This document shows, piece after piece, positions 1 to 11,740 of a stretch of 64,000 bases of DNA. The translations under genes and the position numbers were made by a program. This DNA is from Schistosoma mansoni (taxonomy: Eukaryota > Platyhelminthes > Trematoda > Strigeidida > Schistosomatidae). Position 1 is the stretch's first letter; each line of letters opens with the position of its first letter. The notes under the pieces were generated by a model. It made no database searches. It had not been told where the DNA came from and saw only the letters and a list, made by a program, of their open reading frames with translations. Location of the stretch: positions 6,379,295 through 6,443,294 of the forward strand of contig NC_031497.1 of assembly GCF_000237925.1 (NCBI RefSeq), written 5' to 3'.

Positions 1-1058
1 GCGAAGCGTTTGATTAGGTTTCACACTTAGGTCTTATGCAAAAGCTCTCGAGCTTTGGAATAACAGGTGTTATACAGGAATGGATAGGAAGCTTCTTATG
101 TGACCGCAGACAGAGAGTAAGGGTCAATGGAACGCTATCCGAATGGAAACCGGTCAAAAGTGGTGTACCCCAAGGCACCATCTTAGGCCCTTTACTTTTC
201 CTTCTGTATATTAATGAACTACCTTTATTACTTAAGTCGTCGACGTTATTGTTTGCGGATGATGTTAAAATTTGGAGAACAATAAGAAATGAGACTGATC
301 GTTGTTATCTGCAAGCAGATTTAGACGAATTAGTTAGGTGAGCTCATGATTGGGGCCTGAAAGTTAATTCCAGGAAGAGCGTGTTCATGCACATCGGGCA
401 CGATATTAGTTACCATTATACCATTAATGGTACATCTCTGCCACGCGTTCAAGAGCACAAAGACTTAGGAGTAATTATAAGTCACGACTTGAAAACTACT
501 ACGCACTGCAATGCGGTTGCTTCCAAAGGCTATCGCGCGCTATGGTCGCTTCGCAGAGCATTTAAATGCTTCGACGAGGATATGTTTCGAATTTTATATC
601 CCACCTATGTAAGGCCACACTTAGAATACTGTATTCAAGCAGCTAGCCCTTGTCTGATAAAGGATACTAAATCGCTTGAGCGTGTCCAGCGTGTAGGGAC
701 AAAATTAGTAAAGGGTCTTTCTAAACTCCCTTATGATGAGCGTTTAAAACGTCTAAACCTTTTCCCCTTATCTTATCGTAGGACGCGAGGTGACCTTATA
801 CTGGCATTTCGTATCTTTAATTATGATCTGGGTGTTAATATGTCTTATCTTTTTGCTCCCTCCAGCACTAATAATCTCCGAGGTCATAGCAAGAAGGTTC
901 TGAAACCGCGATCTAATAAACTAAAGGTGGGGTCCCGTTTTTCTCATCGAGTGGTCAATGACTGGAACGCTTTACCAGAACAAGTGGTATCAGCACCATC
1001 AGTGAACATTTTCATAAAGAAGCTGGACCTTCACTGGATGGAAATCTGTCAGGATTAA
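1..1058 (+). mobile_element. CR1/Jockey-like LINE, C-terminal part of reverse transcriptase (5' truncated by window edge)
   Basis: The reading frame of positions 36-1058 encodes the palm and thumb of a non-LTR reverse transcriptase. Visible motifs are AFD (motif A, about position 6), SGVPQGTILGPLLF (motif B, about 160) and FADD (catalytic motif C, about 255). The C-terminal region follows (LGVIIS, RPHLEYC, LERVQR, FSHRVVNDWNALP), typical of CR1/Jockey-clade ORF2. The frame is interrupted by TAG at 15-17 and by TGA at 339-341, where the family would have Trp (VR-W-AHDWGL), so this copy is dead as it stands. The ORF2 stop is at 1056-1058. The 5' part, including the endonuclease, lies outside the window. 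The clade assignment rests on motif resemblance; the exact schistosome family name is not determined. Confidence 0.85.
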
Positions 1059-1755
1059 CACAAGTTCATCAACCTACTATCCTTATTACTGAAGACTGAA
1101 GTCAACGCGCACCAGTCAATCATACGCAATGGACTGGCCCATGCGGCAGTGGTTGTACTTTCGCTTCTGTACTTTCGTGGTTGTACCTTAACCAATATAT
1201 TCTTGTAATAACGTCCTTTGTGTTGTACAGTCTCCATAGCATCCATGATCCTTTGATGCGTCGATGGTTCAATCCACGTAAGGGCTGGTCGCGAGGTGTG
1301 ACCTCGAAGTTAGCTTATTCGTTACACCGCCCCTGTTTAACTCTAGCAGGCCCCCAATCATTTCGACATAGACCATCAACGTTGATGATCTTACAACGTC
1401 TTTCCTACAGTAAGCTCAAATGACACTTTGGGGCCTTTTACAACAAAACTCGTTTGCTGTACCTGTTGCTTTGAGTTGCTTCGGCTCTAAATTAACTAAA
1501 CCTTATGAGTATCCACACATTAGTTACTGGTTTGTCACGATCTGTAGTATGTTGAACTACACTCACAGATCTACTCGTTTAACAATCAATAAAGTTTTGA
1601 ACTTACTTCTAAATGTCCAAAATATCGGGTCAGTACTCTTATTTTTCACCATGGCATCAGTTTGTATAAAGGACATGGTGTTTAGTGTACAACTGAAGTC
1701 CATAGGTATCAAAACATTTCCGTACATCGATTAACCATCAATAAACCTAACTGCC
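1059..1755. other. LINE 3' flank and unassigned sequence
   Basis: After the LINE stop there are about 350 bases of moderately GC-rich sequence, possibly LINE 3' UTR, with a small hairpin GAGGT-gtg-ACCTC near 1293-1305. AT-rich sequence with short open frames but no recognisable protein follows. No exon could be supported. Confidence 0.35.
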
Positions 1756-1921
1756 TGTGGTGTTTAAGAGTATTCGAATTATAGTATGAACTAATAGTCC
1801 CAGCAATAATGCAACTTATTCAAGAAGTATTAGATGAGCAATAATGAATGTACTGTATTTGGAACTCAAAATCGAAACAATCATCAAAACAAAGAAATCA
1901 TTGGTTCATATAAACATCGCA
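1756..1921 (-). repeat. LTR (3' LTR in element orientation)
   Basis: Direct repeat of 3295-3460, 166 bp, TG...CA termini on the + strand. It is downstream of the gag remains in - strand orientation, so it is the 3' LTR. Confidence 0.75.
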
Positions 1922-3294
1922 TCTGCCACAGCTTAAATTGGAGTGTGAGTGTCTGTAATCTATTGTACATCTTCTTCTTAAGTTCATCTCACGTCTGTTG
2001 GACAGTGTATTGGATGTAGACTCTGTATTATCTAGAATGCACTAATTAGTATTAGAAATAACAACCGAAATTGGAACGGACTCACCTGGGTCCTGGAATT
2101 GTATACAATCACCATGTCAGTTGTGCACTGAAACCACTGATATCTAGTGTTTGAACCATAGATTTTCCAACACTATCCTCCCCCACGAAATAATGTTGGA
2201 TCTTCATATCCCCAAGAGTATTCATTAAAACTGACTTCATGACAAGTATAAACAACATTTCATACGAAGTTATCCGAATTGTAATCAAAATCAAGCTCAC
2301 TCAGTACTCGTGCTTCGCATTGAACCAGTTTCCAACAAAAAGAAAATGCATTATGAAGATAAATAATAATTGATATGACATCAGGATTTAATTCTTTTGA
2401 AATATTTCATCAAATTTATTAAGAGTTTTATTAGAGAATAATAGATTATTATAAAAATCAGCATCTACCAAAACTAAACCCTGTTTTTAATCATGATTTC
2501 ACTCATTCAACATATTATTCTCAGAGTTGTAAGAAATTTCACCAGAAATATGTGAAATATTATGAAAAACCATATCTGGTACAACAACACAAGAAATCTG
2601 ACAAGAAGTTGATTGATTAGAAACTGTTATCTCACAATGATTCTGGGTTTCATTCAACTCTAGACTGTTATGTGACGTTATACCGCTTCTAGAAGTCTTG
2701 AATAAAGATAAGTGATCATTAGAAACATCCACTTTAGCATTATTTTCAGTGAAATGAACCATGGCATTAAAAAATGACTGAATGTGTTCACTTTCACCAC
2801 ATTTAAAGCACTCATAATTATGAAATACACATAAGTACATGGGTGAAACTTGCCATAGAACAGGCAATTACCAAACTTGTGCTCATCTTCATGAACTGTT
2901 TCACAACTCAATGAATTGTTATCTGAATAACCTTGATTACATATTGGACTGCAACAACGTAATAAAGTGGTGGAATTCCTGATGTTCTGGCAAGTTATTT
3001 CATCGAATTTTTCTCCTTTACGGCATTCGAAATTTGTATGCTTCACATGGTCCAACAGTAGTTCCTTGAGAATTGCATAAGGGAGGGAAATTGGCTTGTC
3101 TGGAAGTGCCAAGGTCCTTATAAGGCTGTATGCTTCTTTTCCGATGAATGTAAGGAAATGGGTCACAATATTGATGTCCTCATCATCCTCCTCGGTCATA
3201 GCCCAGATTTCAAACCTCTCCATGTAGTCCTCAAAAGCATTAAAATCTGAATGTATATTGAACCGTTCCATCACAGGCTTCATTGCGACGCCAA

Positions 3295-3460
3295 TGTGAT
3301 GATTTGGAGTATTTGAATTATAGTATGAACTAATAATCCCAGCAATAATGCAACTTATTCAAGAAGTATTAGATGAGCAATAATGAATGTACTGTATTTG
3401 GAACTCAAAATCGAAACAATCATCAAAACAAAGAAATCATTGGTTCATATAAACACCACA
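3295..3460 (-). repeat. LTR (5' LTR in element orientation)
   Basis: Direct repeat of 1756-1921 with the same length and termini. The primer-binding-like site lies just inside it on the - strand. Confidence 0.75.
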
Positions 3461-4672
3461 CTGCATTTTGTGAGTCGTGCCTTACCGGATGGCCATTACC
3501 TTTAACTACTTCAAACACTTAAAGCCACCTTCTTTGGTCCCCCAAATCTCTGTTACGGCATTTTTCCCGCGACTTCATAAGTTTCGGTGTGTAGTACACC
3601 TTTCACTATTTGGTACCTCTTGCATGTGCAGCTGTGCTCTGTCTAGCCAATTACATCCACCTCATCTCTTTAGATAATCCAACACAATATAATATAGTAG
3701 CAGACGGCTTTTTACTAGGTATATGCACAATCTGTCTTGGGAGGCATAGATAAAACTGGGTTAAAAAGGTTAGTGCATTTCCTTTCATTCTTTACTATAA
3801 TTCAGTCAATTTATCAACTGCGTAGATGCTCATATTATAGTTCAGATATTCCTATTTTTCTTATCTTAAGTGTCTAGAACGACAAAATATCTCTGGGTCA
3901 TCCACCATTATAATTAAGCTTTACTGAGAACCTCGAAAATTCGTAAATTCCCTACTGACCTTGTACGTATCTCGACGACAAAACTTTAACCAACTAGCAT
4001 AGTCGATGAAAAACGTCAACATAAAAAAGTCACACGACTCACACATTCATTGTACACTGAAACAGTAGTACCTGTAGCAACACATGACCATGCATCATGA
4101 CCTACAAAAATAGTGAAATGATAAATCCCACGTTTATAAACTCCTCGGACAGTAAGACTGACGGTGATTAGTAATTATGTTCCCATTGTTTAATGTTGTG
4201 TATTGCGCCAATTACTTTCAGTTATTTTCCTGTTAATTTATCGAGCGGGTGCTGCAATTAAAAAACGTTTAATTACATAGTCAATTAAGAAGATCTAGAT
4301 TTGCTTGTAACTGTCTGGTATGAGCTCACCAGTACAGAGTAGTCTAGCGTGCCGGATAAATAAAATAAATGTGCTACGCTCTTGTATGCACTAATCAATG
4401 AACCAGAAAATGCCCTTAAACCTAGGATACAACACAGTTAATAAAAAAGAATACAAAACTGGGTTTAGGGTATCTTTTAGTGATCACCCTGGAGACCAAT
4501 AAAATAATTATGTGCGGGAGGTTAAGCGGTTAGACTATAATCTATGGGTGACCTTCGAGCTATGTCGTGATGACCTTGAGAGTGTCCACCCACTTGAAAT
4601 AAATAAGGTGTAACGGTAATAAAAATCATTACATGCGACGTTACTAATGCGAGTTTGTTTTTCTTATTGCAG
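3461..4672. other. Probable intron or flank of the gene ending at 4743
   Basis: AT-rich sequence with no exon that can be supported. A tRNA-like fragment (GGTTAAGCGGTTAG at about 4519) may be an old SINE trace. It ends in a good 3' splice site (pyrimidine tract then GCAG at 4669-4672). Confidence 0.4.
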
Positions 4673-4743
4673 GGCAACAAAGAGTGAACGTACTGGAAGA
4701 ATTAGAGCAAGCCTTACGTGATCTGAACCTGAAGAACGAATAA
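4673..4743 (+). CDS. Terminal coding exon of an unidentified gene
   Basis: A pyrimidine-rich tract ending in GCAG (to 4672) precedes a short open frame in phase 2. It reads QQRVNVLEELEQALRDLNLK and ends NE-stop, with TAA at 4741-4743. The peptide is amphipathic and coiled-coil-like (VLEELEQALRDLNL). The coding capacity, unusually even base use for this AT-rich window and the consensus acceptor support a real last exon. AATAAA overlaps the stop (4739-4744), and further AT-rich 3' UTR follows. The rest of the gene would lie upstream, beyond the LTR fossil and LINE, or outside the window. I do not recognise the protein family. Confidence 0.5.
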
Positions 4744-6590
4744 AACTATTTCGTAATAAGTTTCCGTTTTTGTACTCGAACTGCGCCTTTCAATTTTAAA
4801 AATATATCTGCACTTGAAGTGACTGAATTAACTGACTATGAGTAGTAAAATTAGAACACTAGGATTCGCCTAACTTCAACGTAAATATTTAACATGCCAA
4901 CAGGTTATATTACGAACCTAAATGGATTTATTTTAACAGTGCCAACGAACGTAGTAAAATATCCACATACAATGTTATATTGACGGTGTCAGATTAAAAA
5001 TGTGAAACAGAAAGTTTCAGTTCACTTCTCAGTAATATTTATTCACACATAAAATACAATTCACATTAGTTCTTATGATATAATATCTTCTTCGTAAACG
5101 ATTAACAGCGGTTGTACGTAAGGACCCACAATTGACCAAACGTCTAGGGTCATTATTAGTATTAATGACTGATGGACTCTTACAGCTGCCCTCAATAAAC
5201 TCAGTAGCTGCTTATTTGCATATGTCTTTAAAGCATGTTATTTCTATTGCAACGCTTTTACAATCACTGGAGTTGAGCTGTAAAGCGGACTAGGCTCACT
5301 CGTCTATATAATCTCCCTCTCCATTCAATTTAGAGATTTGCCTGGTGAGATTTTATGTGTTCAGCAAGCGTGTTAAGTGAGTAGGATTGCCCGGACACTA
5401 AGTTGGCTTGGTGCAGATTGAGAAGTCAGTGGACGGTGTATCTTCAACATACAGCTACATACCCCGGTAGCTTTATTGTAGCGATAATATCAGTAATTGA
5501 TCAGTATCACTATGATCATGATATAGATTTTAGTCCAGTTGTCCGAATTCGTACATGTATGCACAATAAAACACATCTGAGTGTGATTTATCATTTTACA
5601 AAGTAAAGGGCTGACATTCTGAAAAAATATTAGGAATTTCAACAACTTACTTTCATGGTATAGATAATCAAAGATTTCGCCTGAATATGAGAAACTCCAT
5701 CGAGTAGATACATAAGAAAAGTTTCATTGTGAAGCAACTGCTGTGCAGCTGTTATTTGCATCTAGATTCACAAATTGATAAAAACTGAATTTGAAAAGAA
5801 ATGACTTTTTCAGTAGTTATACAAATATGGATTTTAAGACAAACGTTCAGCTATATCTAAAAATAGTTTTCTTAAAAGTTCGCTTACTTATTAGTAGCCT
5901 AAAGTGAAAAACAAAAAAAACAAAAAAGATTACTTCATCAAACAGCTAACTGAACTTTATCATAAAACAAAATGATTTCAAGAAGGTGGTACACATAAGG
6001 GAAACCTAGCGAAGAACATACCATCTGCAACCACATTTTATATTTGTTCACAATTTGTATTTTATTTGACATAACAAAGGTGAAGATTACTTTTGTGGGT
6101 TTGTGTACCGCTTATTTCGTTTTCCAATTTTTGCTTCAATAAAAACGTTTCAGCCAGCTAAAAGAGCAGCTGTTCAGTGCATGAAGTGAAGCGCAACTGA
6201 TTTAAAGTGTTCGGTTTATACAGTGAATGTCAACTTAAATAAGAAGAATGAAAAGTAAGAAAGAATGTTTATACTTTTGATGTGTTTTTTTATATATCTT
6301 AACATTTTCAATAAAATTAAGAGAGTATTATGATAAATTAGAGCTCTTCGTATGAATATTTAGTAAGGCAATATAACCTCGATAGTATCCATACCAGATG
6401 TTGGATGATTTACAGTAATGATGTAAAGATATGTAGGTAATTCTTGTATGAATGAAATTGAGAATAATAATTGCTCCATTTAGTATCATCAGTAAATTAC
6501 AGTTGATTATCAATTAACTTTAATAATTACAAAATTTCAATGAAAAATAATTTTAATGAATTTTTAATCCACAAGTATATTAAAAGTTTT
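4744..6590. other. 3' flank and intergenic sequence, no gene seen
   Basis: A GC-richer patch at about 5080-5600 contains a TATA-like stretch (TCTATATAATC near 5302) and a 67-codon frame, but no recognisable product. It may be part of a dispersed element. The rest is AT-rich with short A and T runs. Nothing else can be supported. Confidence 0.4.
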
Positions 6591-6599
6591 AAAGTTCAT

Positions 6600-6975
6600 A
6601 ACACATTGTTATCAGAAAAGGGCTTTTGTGGAGATTTCAGTGATTTTATGGTTGAAATCATGAGTCAGCTGAAGCTAGACCACCATGGAGAACCTGAAAG
6701 CACTGGACGACCGCTTCGTCCTATTGTGGGACTCCTCAGCAGTGCGCATCCAAGATCTGGCGAGATTCGAACCCAGGACCTACCAGTCTTGCGCCAGAGC
6801 ACTTAACCGGTAGACCACTGAGCCGGCATCCATGGTGTTAATGTCTAACTTCAACCATTCCACGAAATTGAGCACTGCGCACTGCTGATGAGTCCCGCAA
6901 TAGGACGAAACGGTCGTCCAGTGCTTCCAGGTTTTCCATGGTTGTCTAGCTTAAATTGACTCAAGATTTCAATTA
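6600..6975. mobile_element. Family B hammerhead SINE, head-to-head inverted pair
   Basis: A near-complete - strand copy (6600-6874) runs from the 3' tail (CTTTTGTGGAGATTTCAG) through its ribozyme (about 6690-6740) and the tRNA-like part (B box read as GGTTCGAATCT on the - strand, A box near GCCGGCTCAGTGG) to the head segment ending in GCTCAATTTCGTGG. It is joined directly to a + strand partial copy (6875-6975) that starts at the ribozyme and runs to its 3' tail. Both outer ends are therefore 3' tails. The - strand ribozyme has a G in place of the usual A after GAA, so its stem III closes with a wobble pair. Confidence 0.8.
6877..6928 (+). ncRNA. Hammerhead ribozyme, type I, family B (consensus core)
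   Basis: The parts occur in hammerhead order. Stem I 5' strand GCACUG; core CUGAUGA (6885-6891); stem II GUCC / GGAC with loop CGCAAUA; core GAA; stem III ACG / CGU with a 2-nt loop; cleavage triplet GUC ending at 6918; stem I 3' strand CAGUGC (6919-6924), fully complementary to GCACUG. This copy matches the consensus core CUGANGA...GAA exactly, including U at position 7. Fold and cleavage are predicted from the sequence only. Confidence 0.8.
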
Positions 6976-7984
6976 TATATAAAAAATACGTTACAATGAA
7001 TGATAATAACAAATCATTATTTTATTTTATTTAATCGATTTATGCTAGAAATATATAACATTGGATGTCAATTTTAGTGGTTTAATTATTTAATACTCTA
7101 GTTAACACCATAGGGAGTAAGTTCAATCCATGACATGGTTATGTGTATGTATTCTCAAGAGATTCTATAATAAATCAAAATACCTGTCTGTTGCTGCTTT
7201 TTTTCAACAGTACTTCAACTAAGATAAATTCGTGTTAGATAACATTTTAAGATTTTTTAGTTAAAGTACGGATCATCAACGTTTCAAAAATCCGGATAAT
7301 GATATAATAATACTGGAGTAAACTGAAGGTATGTGTGGTTTCCTCCAGGTCATTTGCTTGTAGTCCAGCTTCTTGGTTGCTAACGTGAAGACATCTAATA
7401 AATTCATAAATATTATTTTAAATACTGTTTTGTAATGTTTAAATGAAATTACCAAAGTATATCTGTATCATCAACGTCTAAGTACCTTTGTTCTGTGGCA
7501 GGTCGAACAAAGTTCCTCATTGTCATGAAGGTCATATAGTGAAGAAATATACATCTAGGTGTATGAATGAAGTATAGTAGCCAAATGGTTATGCCACTAA
7601 ACGAACGATGAACATCAGGTTTGATATTGCAGGACTCATTTTAGTACATATTAAAATCTAAAAGCTCCAGCTTTATTATTAAGCATATATAGTCCAGTGA
7701 AATACGTTTTTTCTTCAGTCATGATAGACTGATTGACAATTGAGTGCAGACATCAGTTAATAAATTAAACCACATGTCATATTCAGTGTTACTTGCAGTT
7801 TCAATTTAATGATAATAACACTTTATTATGACAATCACTAATATTATTGAGTTTAATACAGTGACTAAAAACTTACCTCTTAATGAAATTCAGAAGTTTA
7901 TTTAATCATCGTATGATACAGTTATCAAGTGTATATATTTGAATCATAGTGATGTTTATTTAGTTACATTTATTGTTCTTTTTA
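6976..7984. other. AT-rich intergenic sequence
   Basis: A weak tRNA-like stretch at about 7575-7640 (TAGCCAAATGGTTATGCC) may be another decayed SINE. No gene seen. Confidence 0.35.
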
Positions 7985-8225
7985 ATAGTTAGATTCATGA
8001 GTCGATGTGAGCTAGATCACCACTGAAAAGACTGAGTGCACTGGATGGCCGTTTTGTTCTAGTATGGGACTCCTCAGCAATGCGCATCCATGATCCTGCA
8101 CACGGGGTTCGAACTCAGGATTTTCTGTCTCGTGCGCCAATGCTTGACTTCTAGACCACTGAGCCGGCATCCGACGGTATTAGTTTCTAACTTCCATCGA
8201 TCCATGAATGGCCGCGCAACCATTA
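7985..8225 (-). mobile_element. Family B hammerhead SINE, single copy
   Basis: Read on the - strand it has the head segment, GGATGCCGGCTCAGTGGTCT (A-box region), a B box (GGTTCGAA type), then CTGAGGAGTCCC and CCGTCCAGTG-like ribozyme parts and the 3' GTGGTCTAGCT-like block. The ribozyme core GAA reads AAA and stem II has a mismatch, so it is predicted to be inactive. Confidence 0.75.
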
Positions 8226-8779
8226 TCTAAGGAACATTTTGGAGAAACTATGTATGTTAATTCTGTTCTTATGGCTTAAAACGTTAACTAATCTTCTTCT
8301 TCTTTCAATCAATTTTTGAGTTCATCGTGAAAAACCACTTTCTTATTCTATTTTTTCTGTCTATTTGTATTTATTATTCGTATAACTTTTGAATGCAAAA
8401 TACTAGACATTTCAATTTACACCACTAACTCTATCGATGAAACTTCTTGTTGTCTTTTTCAAATGACATGAATTATCTAAATTTTATGATAGTGAAAATG
8501 TTTACTGTTTGTAAAAAGTTTATTTATTTTGCTTCCCAAAGGATTTTGTAACCTTTTGTCGAATAAATTCAGAAGTTACAAGATGTTTAATGAACTTGTT
8601 TTCAATAAACTTAAAGATAATGTTGAAATCTAGTCATTATTTGATTTGAGTGAGTTATTTTACGCAAAAATGCTTGATACACTAGTAATTTGCACTTCAC
8701 AGAATGTAATGTGAGAAATGATTTCATATTGAAGCTCTTTGATATCATTTTGATGTACTTTGTTTAATATAGTTATTAA
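8226..8779. other. AT-rich intergenic sequence
   Basis: No coding exon, RNA gene or repeat that I can support. Confidence 0.35.
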
Positions 8780-9290
8780 ATGCCCCCAAATGCTATGGTA
8801 CGGCCGAGAGTGGGGATAGTCCGCACTCCTTCTCAAAATCCTCTCACATGGCCACGCGTATATAGCCTCTGCCAGGGAAGTCCTATGCACTGCCTTCTCG
8901 CACTACGGGTGTTGTTTACGAAATTGAGAGGACGAAAAGCGAATGTCCGGGTTGGTGGACACGGTGAGTCTACCTAGGGGAGTCGGAAAACCCTGATTTC
9001 AAACCGATGGTGCACATATGCTCCAGTATCCTGAGGGAACAAATGGAGTATGAATCAGTTGTTGATCACCTGCTACCATGGGACTGCATCTCCCCACGAT
9101 GCTCCACTGCCTTGTGGATTAGACTTTTAGGTCAAAGTCTCTGGGTGTGGCCCCATAAGAAAACCACCTGTTTCAGTTTGGGCACCTGTGCAGTATCTCA
9201 GCCCTCACACAAATCAAATGATATTTGTGTGGCGCATATGTATCTAGTGCTTCCTTGTACCAATATTTATGTATTTAAATAAATAAGAGT
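8780..9290. repeat. GC-rich dispersed-element fragment, family unknown
   Basis: A patch of about 500 bp is much richer in G and C than its flanks and has sharp edges. It has open frames on both strands (8780-8977 and 9007-9282 on +) but no recognisable domain. The composition suggests an inserted LINE 5' region or similar element. I cannot name it. Confidence 0.4.
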
Positions 9291-10020
9291 TATTAAATTG
9301 TTGGGTACATTCAGATTCTTTTTCCTCTAAGACCTGATTTTTCATTAGAATAAAATGATTCAATGACCAACCCCTGGTAAACAGACTTATTATAAAAAAA
9401 ACAGAAGAACTGTCTATCTCTACTTGGTTTATAGTCAAATAAAGACAAGTAGATACTATCTATAAAAGTGTCTACTCAATACTAACAAACTTTCATGAAT
9501 AAAAAGACAGTTCTAAATTATGATGAGACTTGGAAACTGTACTTACGTAAAAGTGTAATTCGGAAGAGTAATAATTACGCTAAAATATTCGCAACTGCGT
9601 ATTAGAATGTCTATTATTATATTAAACAAGTTTTAATGACTAATTACTATTTTGTTTACAGAGCAGATAACATCAAAATCGCTGTGATATCAAGTGTTTC
9701 ACTACAGTTTGGTATCCTGAGATGCATCATAGAGTGTTTGAGTGGAAGATGGATTGATTTGTAACTATATTACCTAGAATTAAGTGACTGTATGATTAAT
9801 TGGAAATGACGAGTTAGATTTACAGAAAAATAAGGGCGTTATTGATTGAAGGACAGTCAGAGAAAAATACAACTTAACTATATAAAAACAAATCCTGACT
9901 AACTATCAGATCTTATGATTAAGTATTTATAATAATGTGTCGCTATTTCGAATCTGTACCTGGTTGTTTTGGCAAAATCTACCCCCAGACAGATTTTGAC
10001 AAACGAATACTGAATTAGGT
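9291..10020. other. AT-rich intergenic sequence
   Basis: No exon or repeat that I can support. Confidence 0.35.
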
Positions 10021-10021
10021 T

Positions 10022-10240
10022 GGTTGGATTTAGACATTAACACTGTTGGATGCCGGCTCAATGGTTTAGAGGTCAAGCATTCGCGCGCAAGATCGAAGGT
10101 CCTGAGTTTGAATTAAACGTGCGGGATCGTGGGTGCTCACTGCTGGGGGTCCCATACCGAGAAGAAGTGGCCGCCCAGCGCTCCCAGGTTTTCATTAGTG
10201 GTCAGACGTTGACCGATTGATGATCTCAATCAAAAATACT
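10022..10240 (+). mobile_element. Family B SINE, decayed single copy
   Basis: The head (TTAGACATTAACACTGTTGG), the A-box region (GCCGGCTCAATGG), a degraded B box and a degraded ribozyme (CACTGCTGGGGGTCCC ... GGCCGCCCAGCGC) occur in the family B order, ending in the CAGGTTTTC block. The hammerhead core is lost. Confidence 0.75.
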
Positions 10241-11318
10241 GAAGCACTAAAGTTCAAATATCTAATGAAAAATTTTAAATTCAAGTTGTCAGTTTTTGAA
10301 AATAAATGATTACGAGGTTCTGGGAAACAATAAACAGATCGTTAGTAAACTTTAAAATATCCGTTGAGATGCTCTAAAAATGAACGTTACATTTAAACTA
10401 CAAACCCCCTTAAAAGAGCAAGACCTATCATTTGACTACTGATCATCACAAATAAGTAGTCTGTCCAGTAAATTCAAGAACTGTGGTCATAAAAACTTTA
10501 ACAAGATGTGGGGTATATTAATCTTATCCCCTTGAAAATACTCTCTATTCGTTTCAAAACATTTGTTACATCCATAATTCAAACATTCATCGAGATCTTT
10601 AGAGAGCAGAAATTTTAGATACTTCATCACTTAACAATTTTCTCAACCAAAAATATTTTCCGACAGCAGCAAAAGCAGATAATTTTTAGCAAATTAAATT
10701 TCATCAGCAGTCGTCTGGACTGTGAATCAATGATCAGGAAAAGCGAGAGATCACACAAGATTGCTTTTTTATCAATTATGAAGGTAGTTCATAATTCTTG
10801 TGCTGTATAATCTTTTTAGAGTTTACTGAGAAGCTCAATCTCGTTCATAAAGCTTTATTTTTTCTTTATCAGCCTATATTTATGGATAACCTGGAATATT
10901 CCATGAATTCCCTAAGTTTTTTCAATGTTTCAATTTACTTATATGTTGGATAGATCGTGTAGATCTAAATAATATTTAAACTGATATATTTACTATTCAG
11001 TAATAAATTTATTTAATGTAAGCTCCATTTTATTTGATCGTACAACTGTACATTATCATTATGTTGTTCTCCTAACAGATCATTCCCATTACAATTAAGG
11101 AGATTAACACTAAAAACAATTCCATACTTTTAAGACTAGTTTACTTCCAAGAATCATAGTTTAATTTCGCTCTAATTCCTAACAAAGGTTTATCCAACTA
11201 TTGATCGATTGACAAAAGGAACATATACCTACTTCACACCTTAAATGTGTAGTTACATAATTAATTGAAAAAAGGTGAGAAACAAACTTCGATCTGTACG
11301 ATTATATAGAAACAATTG
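10241..11318. other. AT-rich intergenic sequence
   Basis: Low-complexity AT-rich DNA with no supported feature. Confidence 0.35.
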
Positions 11319-11330
11319 TATCTAAGTTAC

Positions 11331-11728
11331 TTACTTACTTACGCCTGTTACCCCTCGTGGAGGAACATAGGCTGCACACCAGCATTCTCCATTCAACCCT
11401 GTTCTGGGCAGTCCTTTCCAGTTGTTTTTCATCCTTTTCTTATCTGCTTCTAATTCCCGGCGTAATGTATTCTTTGGCCTTCCTCTTTTCCGCTTCCCTT
11501 GCGGATTCCAAGTTAGGGCTTGCCACGTGATGGAGTTTGGTGATTTCCTTAATGTATGTTCTATCCATGTCCAACGTCTCTTCCTAGTTTCCTCTTCAGA
11601 TGGAAGCTGGTTTGTCCTCTCCCATAAAACGCTGTTGCTGATAGTATCCGGCCAGTGAATGTTGAGTGTTTTGCGTAAACAACTGTTTATAAATACTTGT
11701 ACCTTCTTGACGATGGATGTAGTAGTTT
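11331..11728 (-). mobile_element. RTE-clade LINE (SR2-like), 5'-truncated 3' end with 12-bp target duplication
   Basis: The - strand encodes the C-terminal tail of an RTE-type reverse transcriptase (RRKWKWIGH-, [10 protein letters not shown], [12 protein letters not shown] blocks), as in the copy at 25440-25910. The element ends, in - orientation, in a short TAAG-repeat tail (TTACTTACTTACTTACG on +, 11328-11344). The repeat TATCTAAGTTAC flanks it at 11319-11330 and 11729-11740, giving a clear target-site duplication of about 12 bp and marking both ends of a severely 5'-truncated insertion. Confidence 0.85.
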
Positions 11729-11740
11729 TATCTAAGTTAC

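Larger units (their letters stand above)
1756..3460 (-). mobile_element. LTR retrotransposon fossil, Ty3/gypsy type, two LTRs with gag remains only
   Basis: Two direct repeats of equal length (1756-1921 and 3295-3460, 166 bp each) both begin TG and end CA on the + strand and differ at about seven positions (roughly 4%). Between them the - strand carries gag-like remains: a capsid-type segment with LERFEIWAM-like, HFLTFIGKEAYSLIRTL and KELLLDHVK motifs, then a CCHC-type knuckle region (CFKCGESEH). A tRNA-primer-binding-like segment (TTGGCGTCGC on the - strand) directly follows the 5' LTR near 3285-3294. The flanks CTGCC (1751-1755) and CTGCA (3461-3465) look like a 5-bp target duplication. The element is internally deleted, with no pol seen, and broken with several breaks. 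From LTR divergence it is of moderate age. Confidence 0.8.
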
